64,000 nucleotides of DNA, from assembly GCA_964447175.1 (NCBI GenBank), contig CAYURP010000005.1:16027-80026 (forward strand). Reading direction: 5' to 3'. The DNA comes from CAYURP01 sp964447175 (lineage in GTDB: Bacteria > Zixibacteria > MSB-5A5 > SM23-73-2). Shown here piece after piece: positions 63,244 through 64,000 of this stretch. Both the position numbers and the translations under genes were made by a program. Position 1 is the first letter of the stretch. The number at the start of each line of letters is the position of its first letter. Below the pieces are notes generated by a model. It saw only the letters and a program-made list of their open reading frames with translations, searched no databases and had not been told where the DNA came from.

Positions 63244-63696
63244 ATGAAATGTCCTTATTGCGGTTATGAGGAGGACAAGGTGGTCGATTCCCGCCCCTCA
63301 TCTGACGGAAGATCAGTAAGACGCAGGCGGGAATGTCTGTCCTGCAATAAAAGGTTTACCACCTACGAATATGTGGAAAACGTGTCCATGATAGTGGTTA
63401 AAAACGACGGAAGAAGGGAGCCCTTTGATCGGCAGAAACTTTTAAGAGGGATTGAGCTGGCTTGCAACAAAAGACCCGTCTCAGAAAAAAAGATCGTATC
63501 CCTGGTGGAGGAGATAGAGGAGGAGCTTCAAAGCTTATCAAAAAGGGAAATAACCAGCAAGGAGGTCGGAGCATTAGTTATGAAGCGCCTGAAGGATTTA
63601 GATGAGGTGGCCTATGTCCGATTCGCATCGGTATACCATAAATTCAAAGACATAAATGAATTTATGAGCGAGCTGAAAGGTCTTTTGGGATCATAG
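63244..63696 (+). CDS. nrdR: Transcriptional repressor NrdR
   Basis: 150 residues: zinc ribbon CPYC…CLSC (residues 3-6 and 31-34, 'MKCPYCGYEEDKVVDSRPSS'), then an ATP-cone domain ('VVKNDGRREPFDRQKLLRGI'). Nucleotide-sensing repressor of ribonucleotide reductase genes. SD AAAGGGAG before ATG. Lying next to dCMP deaminase it fits a deoxynucleotide-supply theme. Confidence 0.95.
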   Translation: MKCPYCGYEEDKVVDSRPSSDGRSVRRRRECLSCNKRFTTYEYVENVSMIVVKNDGRREPFDRQKLLRGIELACNKRPVSEKKIVSLVEEIEEELQSLSKREITSKEVGALVMKRLKDLDEVAYVRFASVYHKFKDINEFMSELKGLLGS

Positions 63697-63714
63697 TCTG
63701 TTGTTTTTGGAATC

Positions 63715-63763
63715 GTCCCGCTATTGGCGGGACGAGACGTAGCGTTGGGCTTTATGCCCAACG
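63715..63763. repeat. Two hairpin repeats after nrdR
   Basis: GTCCCGC/GCGGGAC (63715-63733, 5-nt loop) and CGTTGGGC/GCCCAACG with TTTAT loop (63743-63763). The second is the same element as 40958-40978 with a compensated base pair. Confidence 0.85.
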
Positions 63764-63792
63764 AGCCATTGAAAAGGTAAAAGAGGGTAGTA

Positions 63793-64000
63793 ATGCCTTT
63801 AACTGAACCAGAATTCAATCAAAAAGTGGTAGAGATGATGAATCAGGTCATCCGTGAAAAAGGTTTAAGATTTGAAGAAGTAAGGATGGGTACAAGTCTG
63901 GAGATGCCAGGTGAGACTACGAAGTTTCCTGATGGGGTGATCTGGAAAAACAAAAGAGCGCAAATAGCTTCCTGCCTTTTTGAAATAAAAAGACCAAGCT
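63793..64000 (+). CDS. N-terminus of a PD-(D/E)xK-like protein (3' truncated)
   Basis: 69 residues visible from ATG 63793, with GAGGGT as ribosome site. 'FPDGVIWKNKRAQIASCLFEIKRP' holds an Asp and, about 17 residues later, ExK-Pro, the arrangement of PD-(D/E)xK nuclease folds seen in the N-terminal domain of N-6 DNA methylase/type IIG-like restriction proteins. The rest lies outside the window, so the call is open. Confidence 0.5.
   Translation, partial: MPLTEPEFNQKVVEMMNQVIREKGLRFEEVRMGTSLEMPGETTKFPDGVIWKNKRAQIASCLFEIKRPS

Noticed and set aside
1..64000. tRNA, rRNA or known riboswitches
   Set aside because: No cloverleaf-type sequence or conserved riboswitch core was found in the intergenic regions by reading; a covariance-model search would be decisive.

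Overview
The window (about 43% GC by eye, two 100-N scaffold gaps) looks like a chromosome fragment of an uncultured Gram-negative bacterium of the FCB superphylum, most like candidate phylum Zixibacteria. This is inferred from gene content, not a tree: paired GWxTD-domain proteins, secreted proteins ending in dockerin-like repeats of the type 'GDxNxDGxxxxxDxVYLINYLFRxGPxP', FCB-style Big_5 lipoproteins, many TPR proteins, and TolC/MacAB envelope genes. Genes are dense, mostly preceded by good Shine-Dalgarno sequences.

Layout. 1-13955 (+): end of a TonB-like gene, a K+-dependent membrane pyrophosphatase (hppA), a Yip1-domain protein, a TolC/MacA/MacB-type efflux operon with two permeases, two GWxTD proteins and a NatAB-type ABC exporter. 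14261-16145: XerC/D recombinase and a GGDEF protein. 16234-24719 (-): two tandem paralogous secreted dockerin proteins (one broken by a gap), an M29/NicX-like metalloprotein and an OPT transporter. 24857-40883 (+): TPR and Big_5 lipoproteins, surface proteins, a GT-C-like TPR membrane protein, TPR proteins, a GAF-GGDEF protein, a DPPR-synthase-like UbiA prenyltransferase and a DUF362 protein. 41278-45158: accessory region with an isochorismatase-like hydrolase and a MjaI-type restriction-modification pair. 45211-53381 (mostly -): S9 peptidase, DnaJ, degenerate HD-GYP, beta-helix/dockerin protein, THEP1 NTPase, RHH and sigma-like regulators. 53573-57246: LiaF-TM-like and CPBP proteins, then a two-gene DUF2254-like/TPR module. 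57290-64000 (+): miaB, a GAF/pseudo-receiver sensor, thiamine-binding protein, cutA, PPC/DUF296, SAM hydrolase, dCMP deaminase, nrdR and the start of a PD-(D/E)xK-like protein.

Two things stand out. First, the restriction-modification pair sits in what reads as a complete integron-type gene cassette: the endonuclease stop is one base from an attC-like site with all expected boxes, and the other cassette end carries the matching core site, with a promoter spanning the junction. No integron integrase is in the window. Second, the intergenic spaces hold a modular family of hairpin repeats. Stems differ between copies by compensatory changes, hairpins sit inside the loops of other hairpins (with 'empty' and 'filled' examples), several fold as three-way junctions, and matched composite copies in direct orientation bracket three separate gene modules. 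I know of no named repeat family of this kind and see no transposase nearby; this is the best candidate here for something undescribed.

Limits: all family calls are from reading motifs, with no database search; taxonomic placement, repeat copy number and cassette mobility need computation.
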